In this document: piece by piece, positions 1 to 7,300 of the stretch
Numbering within the stretch: the first letter of the stretch is position 1
Layout of the letters: each line of letters opens with the position of its first letter
NCBI GenBank assembly: GCA_035295665.1
Contig: DATGIQ010000251.1
Location: forward strand, 1 to 21,855
Length of the DNA: 21,855 nt
From: DATGIQ01 sp035295665
GTDB lineage: Bacteria; Planctomycetota; Planctomycetia; Gemmatales; Gemmataceae
Reading direction: 5' to 3'
Program-made: the position numbers and the translations under genes
Notes under the pieces: generated by a model
Database searches by the model: none
The model's input: the letters and a program-made list of their open reading frames with translations, nothing else
Told to the model about the DNA's origin: nothing

Positions 1-2039
1 GAGACGGTGAAGGTGGTGCCGTTTAGGGCAATACTGCCCACCGTGGCTGCAGTGTTGTCGCCCCAATTAATGCTGGCCGAGTAATGCGTGCCATCGGCGG
101 CTTCGGGGCCCGCGGGATCGGTAAAGGTCGCCACCGTCTGCACCGCCGACAGCACTCCTTCGGTAGCCGAGATGGCCAACCCGCCTGTGGCCATCACGTT
201 CGGATCGGACACGGATACCTGGAACATGCCGGAGCCGAAGAGATTGTCGCTGTTGTTGGTGACCGTGATCGTAACGGCAAACGTGCGTTCTTCCGCGTAG
301 GTGTGGGATTGACCGGTCAGCGGTCCGGGTGCGCTCGGATTGAAGATCGTATTCGAGCTGCCATCCCCCCAGTTGATCGTGGCCGTCCAGGTACCTCCGC
401 TCGCGTCGCTGAAACTCCCCAAATTGAAGGGTTGCAGGCTTCCTTCGCTGGCGGTCTGATTCGAGGGTGCCGTCACGTTTGGGGGGTTATTGCTCTGCAC
501 TGGGGCGTGGAAGACCCGGATGCCCTCCACCTCGCTCAGGTCCGTGTCGTCCGCGATGACGGTGGGAGTGTTATTGTCGGCGGCAACAGGATCCACGGCG
601 TACATGCGGGCGTCCGCCCCCGTGTAGCTGATGGCACCGACAAAGATAGTTCCCGAACCAAAGGGACCGGCGCCCACGTCGATACTGTCGAGCCCGCCAT
701 TGGCCGCACCGCTGAAGCTACCAACCAGAGACTGGTTCCCGGTCGCTGGGTCGATCCGGAACACGTTGCCATTGAAACCGCCGGCCCCAGTGTTGACGAC
801 CAGGATGCTGCCGCTCGCCTCGACGGCCATGTCCACAGGGTGATTGAAAAGAAAACCCTGGCTGCCGTTCTGACTAATGATGGTTTGGACTCCGGTGTTG
901 ATATTGATCTTCCAGACCTTTCCCGGATCGGAGCCCTGGACATTTCCCGGTTCGTCCGCCACATACAGATTGTTGGGATCCCCATTGTTGGGGACCTGCC
1001 CCATGCCGACCGCAATGCTGAAACCTCCGCTGCTGCCATCGCTAATGAGTTTCTGGACGCCGGTGTTCGGATCCACGCGAACCAAACTGTGGACCGCGCC
1101 GGTGGCCTGCGCTTCATTGGCGACATAGAGAAACCCATTCTTGAATAGCAGGGCGTTGGGGCCGTTGATGTAGCCCACCTGAAACGTCGAGGTGGCATCG
1201 GGGACCGTGGCCCACGCCGTGCCGATCGTAAGCTGCGTGGCGGTATTCGAGCTAACCACGCGACTCTGGCCAACTCCCGTGCCGCTGGTGATTTGTACCG
1301 TTAACCCGGCAAACTGGTTCGGTAACCACGGCGCGAATGAAGTGGTATCGTTGAGCGTGGTCGAGCTATTGCCCCCGCTTGACGTACCGCCGCCGAGGGC
1401 AAGCACGCTCTGGGCGCCGCTGTTGGAATCGATGGCGATGATCGCTCCCAGGCCGTAGACCTGGTACCGTTGACCCGTGGGCGGAATCGGGCTAAAGGCG
1501 TGGTCGACCGTGATTTGGGTCGCGGTATTGGAGATCACGAACCGCTGCTGAAGCACATTGCCATTGTTGTCGAGGACCTGGAAAATGCCGCCAGCAAATT
1601 GGTTGGCTCGCCAACTCTTGCTGGTATCGTTGAGCGCGGTCGCCGTACCGCCGGCGGTCGCATTGCCCAGGTTGTACTGGAGATCCGTCTCAAACAGCTG
1701 AGGCAGGAACTGGTTGGACGAATTGGTAGCTTGAGCCGTGTACGTCGGAAAGATGAAATAATTGCCGCTGCCAAGAACCTGGTCCGTGGAGAGTTGATAC
1801 TGCGTGGTCGTAGGCGGCGGCGTTGGGTTCAGTCGGACACCCACCAGGCCGGTTGGAAATCCGGACTGGTCGGCCTGCGTAAAGCCTTGCGAAGGAAGGG
1901 TTGCGACCAGGACATCGCCGTCGATGGCAGATGTCGGGACGAGCCGATCCTCCAATCTTTCCAATGACAGCCGATGCGAGGATCGCGGCGTGTTTCTCCG
2001 GGTTGAATGGCGAGCACGTGGCAGCGTTTTAAACAGCAT
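1..2039 (-). CDS. Giant exported surface protein with planctomycete LERLEDR motif, duplicated beta modules, propeller-like region and PKD-like domains (3' end outside window)
   Basis: The frame is open from an ATG at 2039 to the window edge (679 codons visible). A GGGAGGGAGA Shine-Dalgarno-like stretch lies at 2047-2056. Residues 1-36 are basic and end in RLSLERLEDRLVP, the N-terminal motif of many large planctomycete exported proteins. Residues about 125-196 and 218-291 are two copies of one beta-rich module, each with a TALNDT/TTLNDT start, an NQFAG core and an SNTATQ strand. Residues about 292-512 hold repeated segments such as LYVANE, LYVADEP and FRIDPATG, which suggest an NHL-like beta-propeller. 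Residues about 518-612 and 618 onward are PKD-like, each with an INWGD motif. The protein is probably a secreted or surface-attached adhesion or scaffold protein. The substrate is unknown and the C-terminal anchoring signal, if any, lies outside the window. The reading frame is certain; the function is general only. Confidence 0.9.
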   Translation of the reverse strand, partial: MLFKTLPRARHSTRRNTPRSSHRLSLERLEDRLVPTSAIDGDVLVATLPSQGFTQADQSGFPTGLVGVRLNPTPPPTTTQYQLSTDQVLGSGNYFIFPTYTAQATNSSNQFLPQLFETDLQYNLGNATAGGTATALNDTSKSWRANQFAGGIFQVLDNNGNVLQQRFVISNTATQITVDHAFSPIPPTGQRYQVYGLGAIIAIDSNSGAQSVLALGGGTSSGGNSSTTLNDTTSFAPWLPNQFAGLTVQITSGTGVGQSRVVSSNTATQLTIGTAWATVPDATSTFQVGYINGPNALLFKNGFLYVANEAQATGAVHSLVRVDPNTGVQKLISDGSSGGFSIAVGMGQVPNNGDPNNLYVADEPGNVQGSDPGKVWKININTGVQTIISQNGSQGFLFNHPVDMAVEASGSILVVNTGAGGFNGNVFRIDPATGNQSLVGSFSGAANGGLDSIDVGAGPFGSGTIFVGAISYTGADARMYAVDPVAADNNTPTVIADDTDLSEVEGIRVFHAPVQSNNPPNVTAPSNQTASEGSLQPFNLGSFSDASGGTWTATINWGDGSSNTIFNPSAPGPLTGQSHTYAEERTFAVTITVTNNSDNLFGSGMFQVSVSDPNVMATGGLAISATEGVLSAVQTVATFTDPAGPEAADGTHYSASINWGDNTAATVGSIALNGTTFTV

Positions 2040-2449
2040 GACGTAGTCTCCCTCCCTAGGTGGGCCTCTCCATCAAGAGTGAACTGGATTGGTGCGCACA
2101 CGCTCGCTGATGAGGCGGCGCAGCGGTGACGAAGCGTTGGGCGGCATAACCTCCCGATCTCTTCCCTGAACATCCACGGAGTCCGGCAATGGCGGGGGGT
2201 ACCGGGCGCTGGGCGAAGCATCACATCCTCTGTTCTGAAGCTCAGCGGAATGGCAGAAAGGTCTAAGGCAGATCCCAGGCCTCGTTGCCTCCAAGACGGG
2301 AGCTGCTTCTGAAACCTCCATCTATTGATTAATAACCACTTCGGCTTAAGAGTTCCAGTCTCGTGTGAGCGCGACGGCCGGGCACTACGGATCGAGGCCG
2401 ATTGAACCGCTCCAGCGGTAGACTTTGTCGGGGCCAGGGGGGACTAAAT
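2040..2449. other. Intergenic region without a convincing gene
   Basis: This stretch lies upstream of the surface-protein gene, which reads leftward, and must hold its promoter. I found no hexamer pair good enough to name. The best minus-strand candidate is a TATTAA near 2330 with a poor -35. A perfect palindrome, ACCGCTCCAGCGGT, sits at 2406-2419. A minus-strand frame at 2073-2321 could encode 82 residues, but it has no recognisable domain. Confidence 0.5.
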
Positions 2450-2502
2450 GTCCATGTTCGTGCCGCGGCGGTTCAGTGAACCACCGCGGCACGAACATGG
2501 AC
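2450..2502 (-). terminator. Long near-perfect hairpin just past the TPR gene; terminator or REP-like element
   Basis: Two 26-base arms (2450-2475 and 2477-2502) are reverse complements with a single mismatch and one base between them. The outer sequence is GTCCATGTTCGTGCC. The hairpin begins two bases after the stop codon of the TPR gene, which suits transcription termination or 3'-end protection of that mRNA. No clear U-run follows on the minus strand (ATTTAGTCC), so a mobile palindromic repeat is an alternative. Confidence 0.6.
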
Positions 2503-2504
2503 CT

Positions 2505-3896
2505 TCACAGAATTGCTGGAATCGTCAGCCGCTGGAGCGCTTGCTGGAGGAGTTGCCGGGCGGTTGCATCGCTCGGCTTCAGCTGCACGGCGAGCTGCAA
2601 ATGCTCGACGGCCGCGGTCCATTGGCCGTCCTTCAGAAGGAGATCGCCCAGCACCCGATGAACGTCGGCCAGGTCTGGTTGGCAGCGCAGGGCGGCTCGA
2701 AACGCCTCGATGGCCCCCGTCCGGTCCCCTACCAAAATCAGGCAATGGCCGAGGTCGTGGTAAGCAAATGTAAAATCGGGTTTCAGCTCCGTGGCCTTGC
2801 GATACCAGCTCACGGCATCCCGATAATTCCGCTGCAAATATGCAGCAAATCCAAGCTGGAAGTGCGCCTGCACGGAATCGGGCACGAGCTGCAATACTTT
2901 GCGAAGGGTTTCCTGGGCCGCAGGAAAATCTCGCTTCTGCACGAGTGCTTTGCCCAGCGTTAGCCAGATCATGTCAGAATCCGGATAGTCGCGGAGCAGG
3001 TTTCGGCACTGGGCAATGCAAGGATCAAGTCGGCCTTGCTCGAGCAGCAAATTTACGCCGATCAGAGATGACTTCATCCCCGTCTGCAACTTGAGGACTT
3101 CATCAAGAAAGGGGTCCGGCCAGGCGGGATCGTTCGGAACGCCGGCCTGGCGAGATTCCTGGTCGGCATGCGCTGGATCCCCGAGCCGTTCGTGAATCTG
3201 CGCCAGCAAGAGATGGGACGCTTTCTGCGTATGGCTATCGCGGACGGAAATGGCGAGGTGGGCCTGGCTGGCAGCCAGCTCGCCCTTCATCCATGCCACG
3301 CGGCCCAGGCCGAGGTGGGCTCGTGCATTGGTGGGGCTTCGGCGGAGGACAAGCTGGAATTGCGCACCGGCTTGATCCAGCCGGCCGTTGGCCAACAGGA
3401 GCTCGGCGAGTTGAAGCCGGGGCGCATCGGGGGTTTCGGCGCACAACTTGGCGGCCCGCTCCAGCGCTTGGATTGCCTCATCGGGGTTCTTTTCGGTTTG
3501 GATCGTCCCCTGGAAATACGGCCAACGCGGATCACGGGGATCCAGGCGTTCGGCCGTGACGAAGCAACCTTTGGCCTCATCGTAGTAATCGTGAGCCAAC
3601 AATGCCATGCCCAGCTTTCCCCAGGCCGCGGCTACTCGAGGGGACCGGAGCAAGGCTACCCGGCAATCGGTCAAGAGCCGTTTGACGGCCGGGTCCGCAA
3701 CGCCCTCCAGGGACGGCGGCTCAGGAACGGCAACTCGGGAAAGCACCTCGGACGGCGACGTCCGAAACCGCTGGTACAGGCTTTGCCCAATGGTCAAGAT
3801 CGCCCCGCCGAGCAGCGCCGCCATCAACCCCAAGCGCCAGCGTTTGGCTCCGCGAGGTGCCTTGCGGCGTCGGCGTTTGCGTGCACCAGCGGCCAT
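2505..3896 (-). CDS. Membrane-anchored tetratricopeptide (TPR) repeat protein
   Basis: The protein has 463 residues. The ATG at 3896 is chosen because GAGG sits 8 bases upstream, overlapping the TGA of the preceding gene; longer in-frame starts run back into that gene. Residues 1-21 are strongly basic (RKRRRRKAPRGAKRW) and residues about 22-41 form one hydrophobic segment, suggesting a signal-anchor with the rest outside the cytoplasm. From about residue 60 to 460 the protein is helical TPR repeats, for example those starting at AHLGLGRVAWMKGEL, AHFQLGFAAYLQRNY, AYHDLGHCLILVGD and VHRVLGDLLLKDGQW. TPR arrays bind other proteins; no catalytic domain is visible. The gap to the upstream ASPIC/FG-GAP gene is only 10 bases, so the two are probably co-transcribed and translationally coupled. 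I infer that the products act together. Confidence 0.93.
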   Translation of the reverse strand: MAAGARKRRRRKAPRGAKRWRLGLMAALLGGAILTIGQSLYQRFRTSPSEVLSRVAVPEPPSLEGVADPAVKRLLTDCRVALLRSPRVAAAWGKLGMALLAHDYYDEAKGCFVTAERLDPRDPRWPYFQGTIQTEKNPDEAIQALERAAKLCAETPDAPRLQLAELLLANGRLDQAGAQFQLVLRRSPTNARAHLGLGRVAWMKGELAASQAHLAISVRDSHTQKASHLLLAQIHERLGDPAHADQESRQAGVPNDPAWPDPFLDEVLKLQTGMKSSLIGVNLLLEQGRLDPCIAQCRNLLRDYPDSDMIWLTLGKALVQKRDFPAAQETLRKVLQLVPDSVQAHFQLGFAAYLQRNYRDAVSWYRKATELKPDFTFAYHDLGHCLILVGDRTGAIEAFRAALRCQPDLADVHRVLGDLLLKDGQWTAAVEHLQLAVQLKPSDATARQLLQQALQRLTIPAIL

Positions 3897-3906
3897 GTTC
3901 CACGCC

Positions 3907-5739
3907 TCAATTCCTCTGTAACGATTTGCCGGTTCCTTTCCGCAACACGACGACCTGGTCGGCCGCCTGCCCCGGAAACATCTCCGCGTTTCCATCGGGC
4001 CAAACCAGTGCGATGGCATCCACGCGCTCGGCCGGCCCGAGGCCAAAATGGGCGCGCGGATCATTGCTGCACAGGTAACTGTATGCGGGATTAATCCACC
4101 GCATCAAGCGGCGGGCACCGATCTGCACGGTCACCTCCGCACCATAGGCATCCCGATGGAGCGCGGGGTCCAGGGCGCGGACCATCAACCAATGCCCGCG
4201 CTTGGGAGCAACATTGCGGTAGATCCGTGCCGGGCCGGCCACGTTGGTCACGACCAAGTCCAGGGCTCCATCTCCATCCAGATCGGCACAGATGAGCCCG
4301 CGTCCGACCCGGGCCGGTCCACAGAACGGATCGTTAGCGAGCGAAAGATCGCGGAATCGGCCTTGGCCCTCGTTGACAAAAAGCTGATTGCGTTCCACGT
4401 AGGAATTCCAGAAGGAGCCGGAATCGGCCGCGGCCACCGATTTCGCGGCCGTGGCTTTGGCGCGCCGGATCCGACCATTGACGACGGCCAAGTCGAGCGC
4501 GCCATCGTGATCAAAATCTGCCAGGGCCGTACCGAACCCCGTTCCGCGCCACGAAGGCTGGGTCAATCCAGCCTGGGCCGTCCGATCCTGAAACAATCCT
4601 TTGGGTCCCTGCCGCCAAAGTGTGTGCGTCTCCTCCGTCAGATGCGTGACCAGCACATCAAACAGCCCATCGCCATCCACATCGCCCACAGCTACCCCCA
4701 TGTTGGCTTCCGTATTGCCCAGGCAGTTGTAGGCAATCCCGCGCAGAACGGCTTCCTCTTTGAACGTGCCGTCGCGCTGATTAATCCAGAGGTGATTGGG
4801 CTTCGCATCATTGGCGACAAAAATGTCGGGCCAGTGATCGCCGTCGAAGTCGGCACAAAAGACTCCCAACCCTGGTCCGCGCATCCGACCCAAGCCGGAT
4901 GCCAGCGTGACATCCTGGAAGTGCGGCACTTCGAGACTAGCGGGAGAGACAGCCCGCTGCTCTCCCTCTCTCCTTGTCTCCTTGACTTCCAGTCTGCCTC
5001 GGCCGCCGCGATTCCGGTACAGCTTCGTAACCATCCCCTGAAACCCTTCCGGGCCGCAGAAGTCCCGTTGTGAATCGGATCCTGAACACCAGCGGGCCGC
5101 ATCGTAGGTGACGTAGTTGACCACCACCAGGTCGAGCCAACCATCCCGGTCGTAATCCAGGAAACTCGCCGACGTTCCCCACAGCGGGCTATCGAGACCG
5201 GCTTCCTTCGTCACGTCCATAAACGTGCCGTTGCCACGGTTCAGGAATAACCGGAGCCGACCATATTCGGTGATGAGGACATCGGGCCAGCCGTCGTTGT
5301 TGACGTCGCCGATGGCCACGCCCATTCCGTAGCCGGCCACATTCAGCCCCGATCCGGCACTGACGTCGGTGAACCGTCCATCCGGACCTTGGCGAAAGAG
5401 GCGGTTGGTCGAATGCGAGTCGGGACCTCCGTTTTGGAGAAGATACAAATCCAGGCGGCCATCGTTGTCGAAATCAAAAACCGCACCGCCTGAACCCGTC
5501 GCCTGGGGCAGGAAATAGCGGCCGACCGGGCCCGCATCGTGAACGAAATTCAGCCCCACCTCATCCGTGATGTCCCGAAACCACGGTGGCTCCTTGGATC
5601 CGTCCGATACGGCGGCGGTCTGATCCCGCTCGGAAGATGGCACGGAGACCCGCTGGCGACAACCGTTCCCCAATGTCGCGAGCACTACGATTAAACCAAC
5701 CAGCCAAATGAGCCGTTGCGTCAAGGCGAATGGGTCCAT
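3907..5739 (-). CDS. FG-GAP/VCBS-repeat protein with C-terminal ASPIC/UnbV domain (CRTAC1-like)
   Basis: The protein has 610 residues. Residues 1-27 (LIWLVGLIVVLATLGNGC) look like an export signal; Cys27 could be a lipoprotein cysteine, but the lipobox is weak. Calcium-binding FG-GAP/VCBS loops recur: DFDNDGRLD (89-97), DVNNDGWPD (145-153), DYDRDGWLD (195-203), DFDGDHWPD (297-305), DVDGDGLFD (353-361), DFDHDGALD (408-416) and DLDGDGALD (486-494). Residues about 530-600 form the ASPIC/UnbV domain, with GAEVTVQIG, SYLCSNDPRAHFGLG and VWPDGNAE. Such proteins are extracellular beta-propellers thought to mediate binding; no enzyme activity is established. Residues about 247-271 (VKETRREGEQRAVSPAS region) interrupt the usual spacing between YRNRG and FQDVTLASGLG and are encoded by repeat-like DNA. 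No good ribosome-binding site precedes the ATG, so the start is less certain than the frame. Confidence 0.93.
   Translation of the reverse strand: MDPFALTQRLIWLVGLIVVLATLGNGCRQRVSVPSSERDQTAAVSDGSKEPPWFRDITDEVGLNFVHDAGPVGRYFLPQATGSGGAVFDFDNDGRLDLYLLQNGGPDSHSTNRLFRQGPDGRFTDVSAGSGLNVAGYGMGVAIGDVNNDGWPDVLITEYGRLRLFLNRGNGTFMDVTKEAGLDSPLWGTSASFLDYDRDGWLDLVVVNYVTYDAARWCSGSDSQRDFCGPEGFQGMVTKLYRNRGGRGRLEVKETRREGEQRAVSPASLEVPHFQDVTLASGLGRMRGPGLGVFCADFDGDHWPDIFVANDAKPNHLWINQRDGTFKEEAVLRGIAYNCLGNTEANMGVAVGDVDGDGLFDVLVTHLTEETHTLWRQGPKGLFQDRTAQAGLTQPSWRGTGFGTALADFDHDGALDLAVVNGRIRRAKATAAKSVAAADSGSFWNSYVERNQLFVNEGQGRFRDLSLANDPFCGPARVGRGLICADLDGDGALDLVVTNVAGPARIYRNVAPKRGHWLMVRALDPALHRDAYGAEVTVQIGARRLMRWINPAYSYLCSNDPRAHFGLGPAERVDAIALVWPDGNAEMFPGQAADQVVVLRKGTGKSLQRN
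4939..4985. repeat. Pyrimidine-rich interspersed repeat inside the ASPIC gene
   Basis: A small hairpin (AGCGGG at 4939-4944 with CCCGCT at 4953-4958) is followed by a CT-rich tract containing TCTCCTTGTCTCC at 4969-4981. The same 13-mer occurs at 21389-21401 in the transporter's N-terminal region. The tract has no stop in the gene's frame and adds about 25 residues to the protein. Confidence 0.6.
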
Positions 5740-6222
5740 AACGGGTACGTCGACCGTGCAGGATCATGGAGTTCACAAGCCGGACGCGCCAGCGAACCGC
5801 CGCGGTCCTCCGCCAGCGCGTCGGGTTCGTGGGCTGCTGAATCCGGCAAGGCGCTATAGATTCTACGGCAGCCCATCCCGGTTGAGAAGCAAAATGTCGT
5901 GGTACGGTGGCGCATGAGCTCTTCCAGGATCCTGCGTCGGCTTGCTTCTGGAAAACTGCGCTCGGTTTGCTGGTGCTCGTGCGTTTATACCTGGGACGTT
6001 GCGCACTGCCAAAGCCGGACCCGCCCCTTCCAACCACACTCGCGACCGCGGTTGGAGAGGCGCGCGAATTTCATTGGGTTTTTATTTGCAATCCCCCATT
6101 CGCTTGACCACAATACGAGCCGACGCGGGGAACCCCCAGAACGCAGAATCGGAACAAGGCCGCTTCTTTTCAAGGTGAGAGGAACAATGCCTTGTTTCCT
6201 CATGTTTGTGGGAGGAAGGGAC
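5740..6222. other. Divergent intergenic region, no gene recognised
   Basis: This stretch separates the leftward ASPIC gene from the rightward lectin gene and should carry both promoters. I see no strong promoter; the best plus-strand candidate is TTGCAA near 6087 with CACAAT 17 bases later. A degenerate inverted repeat (GACGCGC at 5783-5789, GCGCGTC at 5816-5822) surrounds ACCGCCGCGGT. The lectin frame stays open upstream to 5899, but that extension has no protein-like features and lacks a ribosome-binding site. Confidence 0.45.
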
Positions 6223-7107
6223 ATGTCGCAGAGAACTCGTGGGTGTGCATGGCGTGGCCCGCTCGCCGCAGCGGCCGTATGCGCCGGGGCGCTGCTACTT
6301 GTGCCGGCAGCCTTGGCGGACATCGTCGGCAGCCCGGCCGGGTCGGGGACCAAGAATGCCGGGTTGGGTGGTTTCAAGAGCGGCGAGGGCTGGACCACGA
6401 ACAAAAACAATGTGGGGAATCCGCCTACTTTCAGCGGCGCTTCGGTCCAGATCACCGACGATGTCAGTAACGAACACAACACCGTCTTCTACCTGAGCCC
6501 CCAGGTGGTGACGGGCGCGTGGATCGCCAGCTTCACCTATCAGGTAAGTGGGACCAGGTTAGCCGACGGGGCGGCGTTTGTCATCCACAATGATCCGGCT
6601 GGAGCCAACGCCGGCACGCCTCAAAACGGCGGCAGCGCCTTGGGCTATCTTGGCATCGACAACAGCGTTGCGGTCGCCTTCAACGTCTATTCGCAGTCCA
6701 ATTCCCTTCATCAGGGCACCGGCCACGTCGGCGAGACGGACCTGCTCTTCCAGAGCCTCACCCTTGGATCTTCGAATACAACCGACCTCGGCAGCAACCA
6801 CACCTACCCGAATGACCCCACCGTGACCGGAACTCCGCCTTTCGACATCACAAGCGGTGATCCGATTCAGGTCACCCTGACCTACGACCCGATTGCCGCG
6901 GTCCTGACACAAACCTTGTTGGACACCGCCACAGGAGGCACCGACAGCTACACCTACAATGTCGACATTTCGCTCATTGTCGGTGCGGATAGCAGAAATC
7001 TCGTGACCGCGGTGCCTGGGACCGCATTTGTCGGGTTCACCGGGGGAACCGGCGGTTCTCATGCGATCCAGACGTTTAGCAACTTTACGTTCATCGAGAA
7101 TCCCTAA
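6223..7107 (+). CDS. Secreted L-type (legume-like) lectin domain protein
   Basis: The protein has 294 residues. The ATG at 6223 is preceded by GGAGGAAGG (6211-6219), and a signal peptide follows directly (LAAAAVCAGALLLVPAALA, cut near residue 32), so the longer frame from 5899 is rejected. The mature part matches the L-type lectin pattern. ADGAAFVIHND (114-124) carries the conserved Asp115, AVAFNVY (150-156) has the Asn of the metal site, ITSGDPIQVTLTYDP (209-223) is the back-strand region, and TAFVGFTGGTGG (267-278) is the equivalent of the conserved GFSA-type loop. It probably binds carbohydrate at the cell surface. It ends right after the domain (FSNFTFIENP) with no PEP-CTERM tail or anchor, so it is likely released or held by its ligand. 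A terminator follows at 7136. Confidence 0.9.
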   Translation: MSQRTRGCAWRGPLAAAAVCAGALLLVPAALADIVGSPAGSGTKNAGLGGFKSGEGWTTNKNNVGNPPTFSGASVQITDDVSNEHNTVFYLSPQVVTGAWIASFTYQVSGTRLADGAAFVIHNDPAGANAGTPQNGGSALGYLGIDNSVAVAFNVYSQSNSLHQGTGHVGETDLLFQSLTLGSSNTTDLGSNHTYPNDPTVTGTPPFDITSGDPIQVTLTYDPIAAVLTQTLLDTATGGTDSYTYNVDISLIVGADSRNLVTAVPGTAFVGFTGGTGGSHAIQTFSNFTFIENP

Positions 7108-7135
7108 CCGAAGGCCCAGTCGCTAACGGTTGACC

Positions 7136-7190
7136 AGCCCCGACGTCAGGGAGCGCTCGCTCCTCCCGGACGGTCGGGGCTGATCATTTT
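7136..7190 (+). terminator. Intrinsic terminator of the lectin gene
   Basis: AGCCCCGAC (7136-7144) pairs with GTCGGGGCT (7173-7181). Inside it GGAGCG pairs with CGCTCC. ATCATTTT follows the stem. It lies 29 bases after the lectin stop codon. Part of the stem (7158-7185) is repeated at 7329-7355, so it may be a repeat copy serving as a terminator. Confidence 0.65.
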
Positions 7191-7223
7191 CGAGCCTTAT
7201 GTGGCCGGATGGTGCGGGCCGCG

Positions 7224-7293
7224 GAACCAAGGCCGGAGCGCGAGCGACAGGTTCCGGTATGCCAACCTGCCGCTCGCGCTCCGGCCTTGGTTC
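7224..7293. repeat. Long inverted repeat between convergent genes
   Basis: Thirty-base arms at 7224-7253 and 7264-7293 (starting GAACCAAGGCCGGAGCGCGA) match with one mismatch around a 10-base loop. It sits between the 3' ends of the lectin gene (+) and the HAF/PEP-CTERM gene (-), 8 bases from the latter's stop. It can fold from either strand and may terminate both transcripts, although no U-run is visible. REP-like mobile palindrome is the other reading. Confidence 0.7.
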
Positions 7294-7300
7294 TCCTTGC

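Noticed and set aside
84..1148. 354-codon plus-strand open frame opposite the surface-protein gene
   Set aside because: The minus strand encodes a continuous protein with recognisable repeats and PKD-like motifs; the plus-strand translation has no domain and is a shadow.
2073..2321. 82-codon minus-strand frame upstream of the surface-protein gene
   Set aside because: The translation has no recognisable family and the composition is not gene-like; a small gene cannot be fully excluded.
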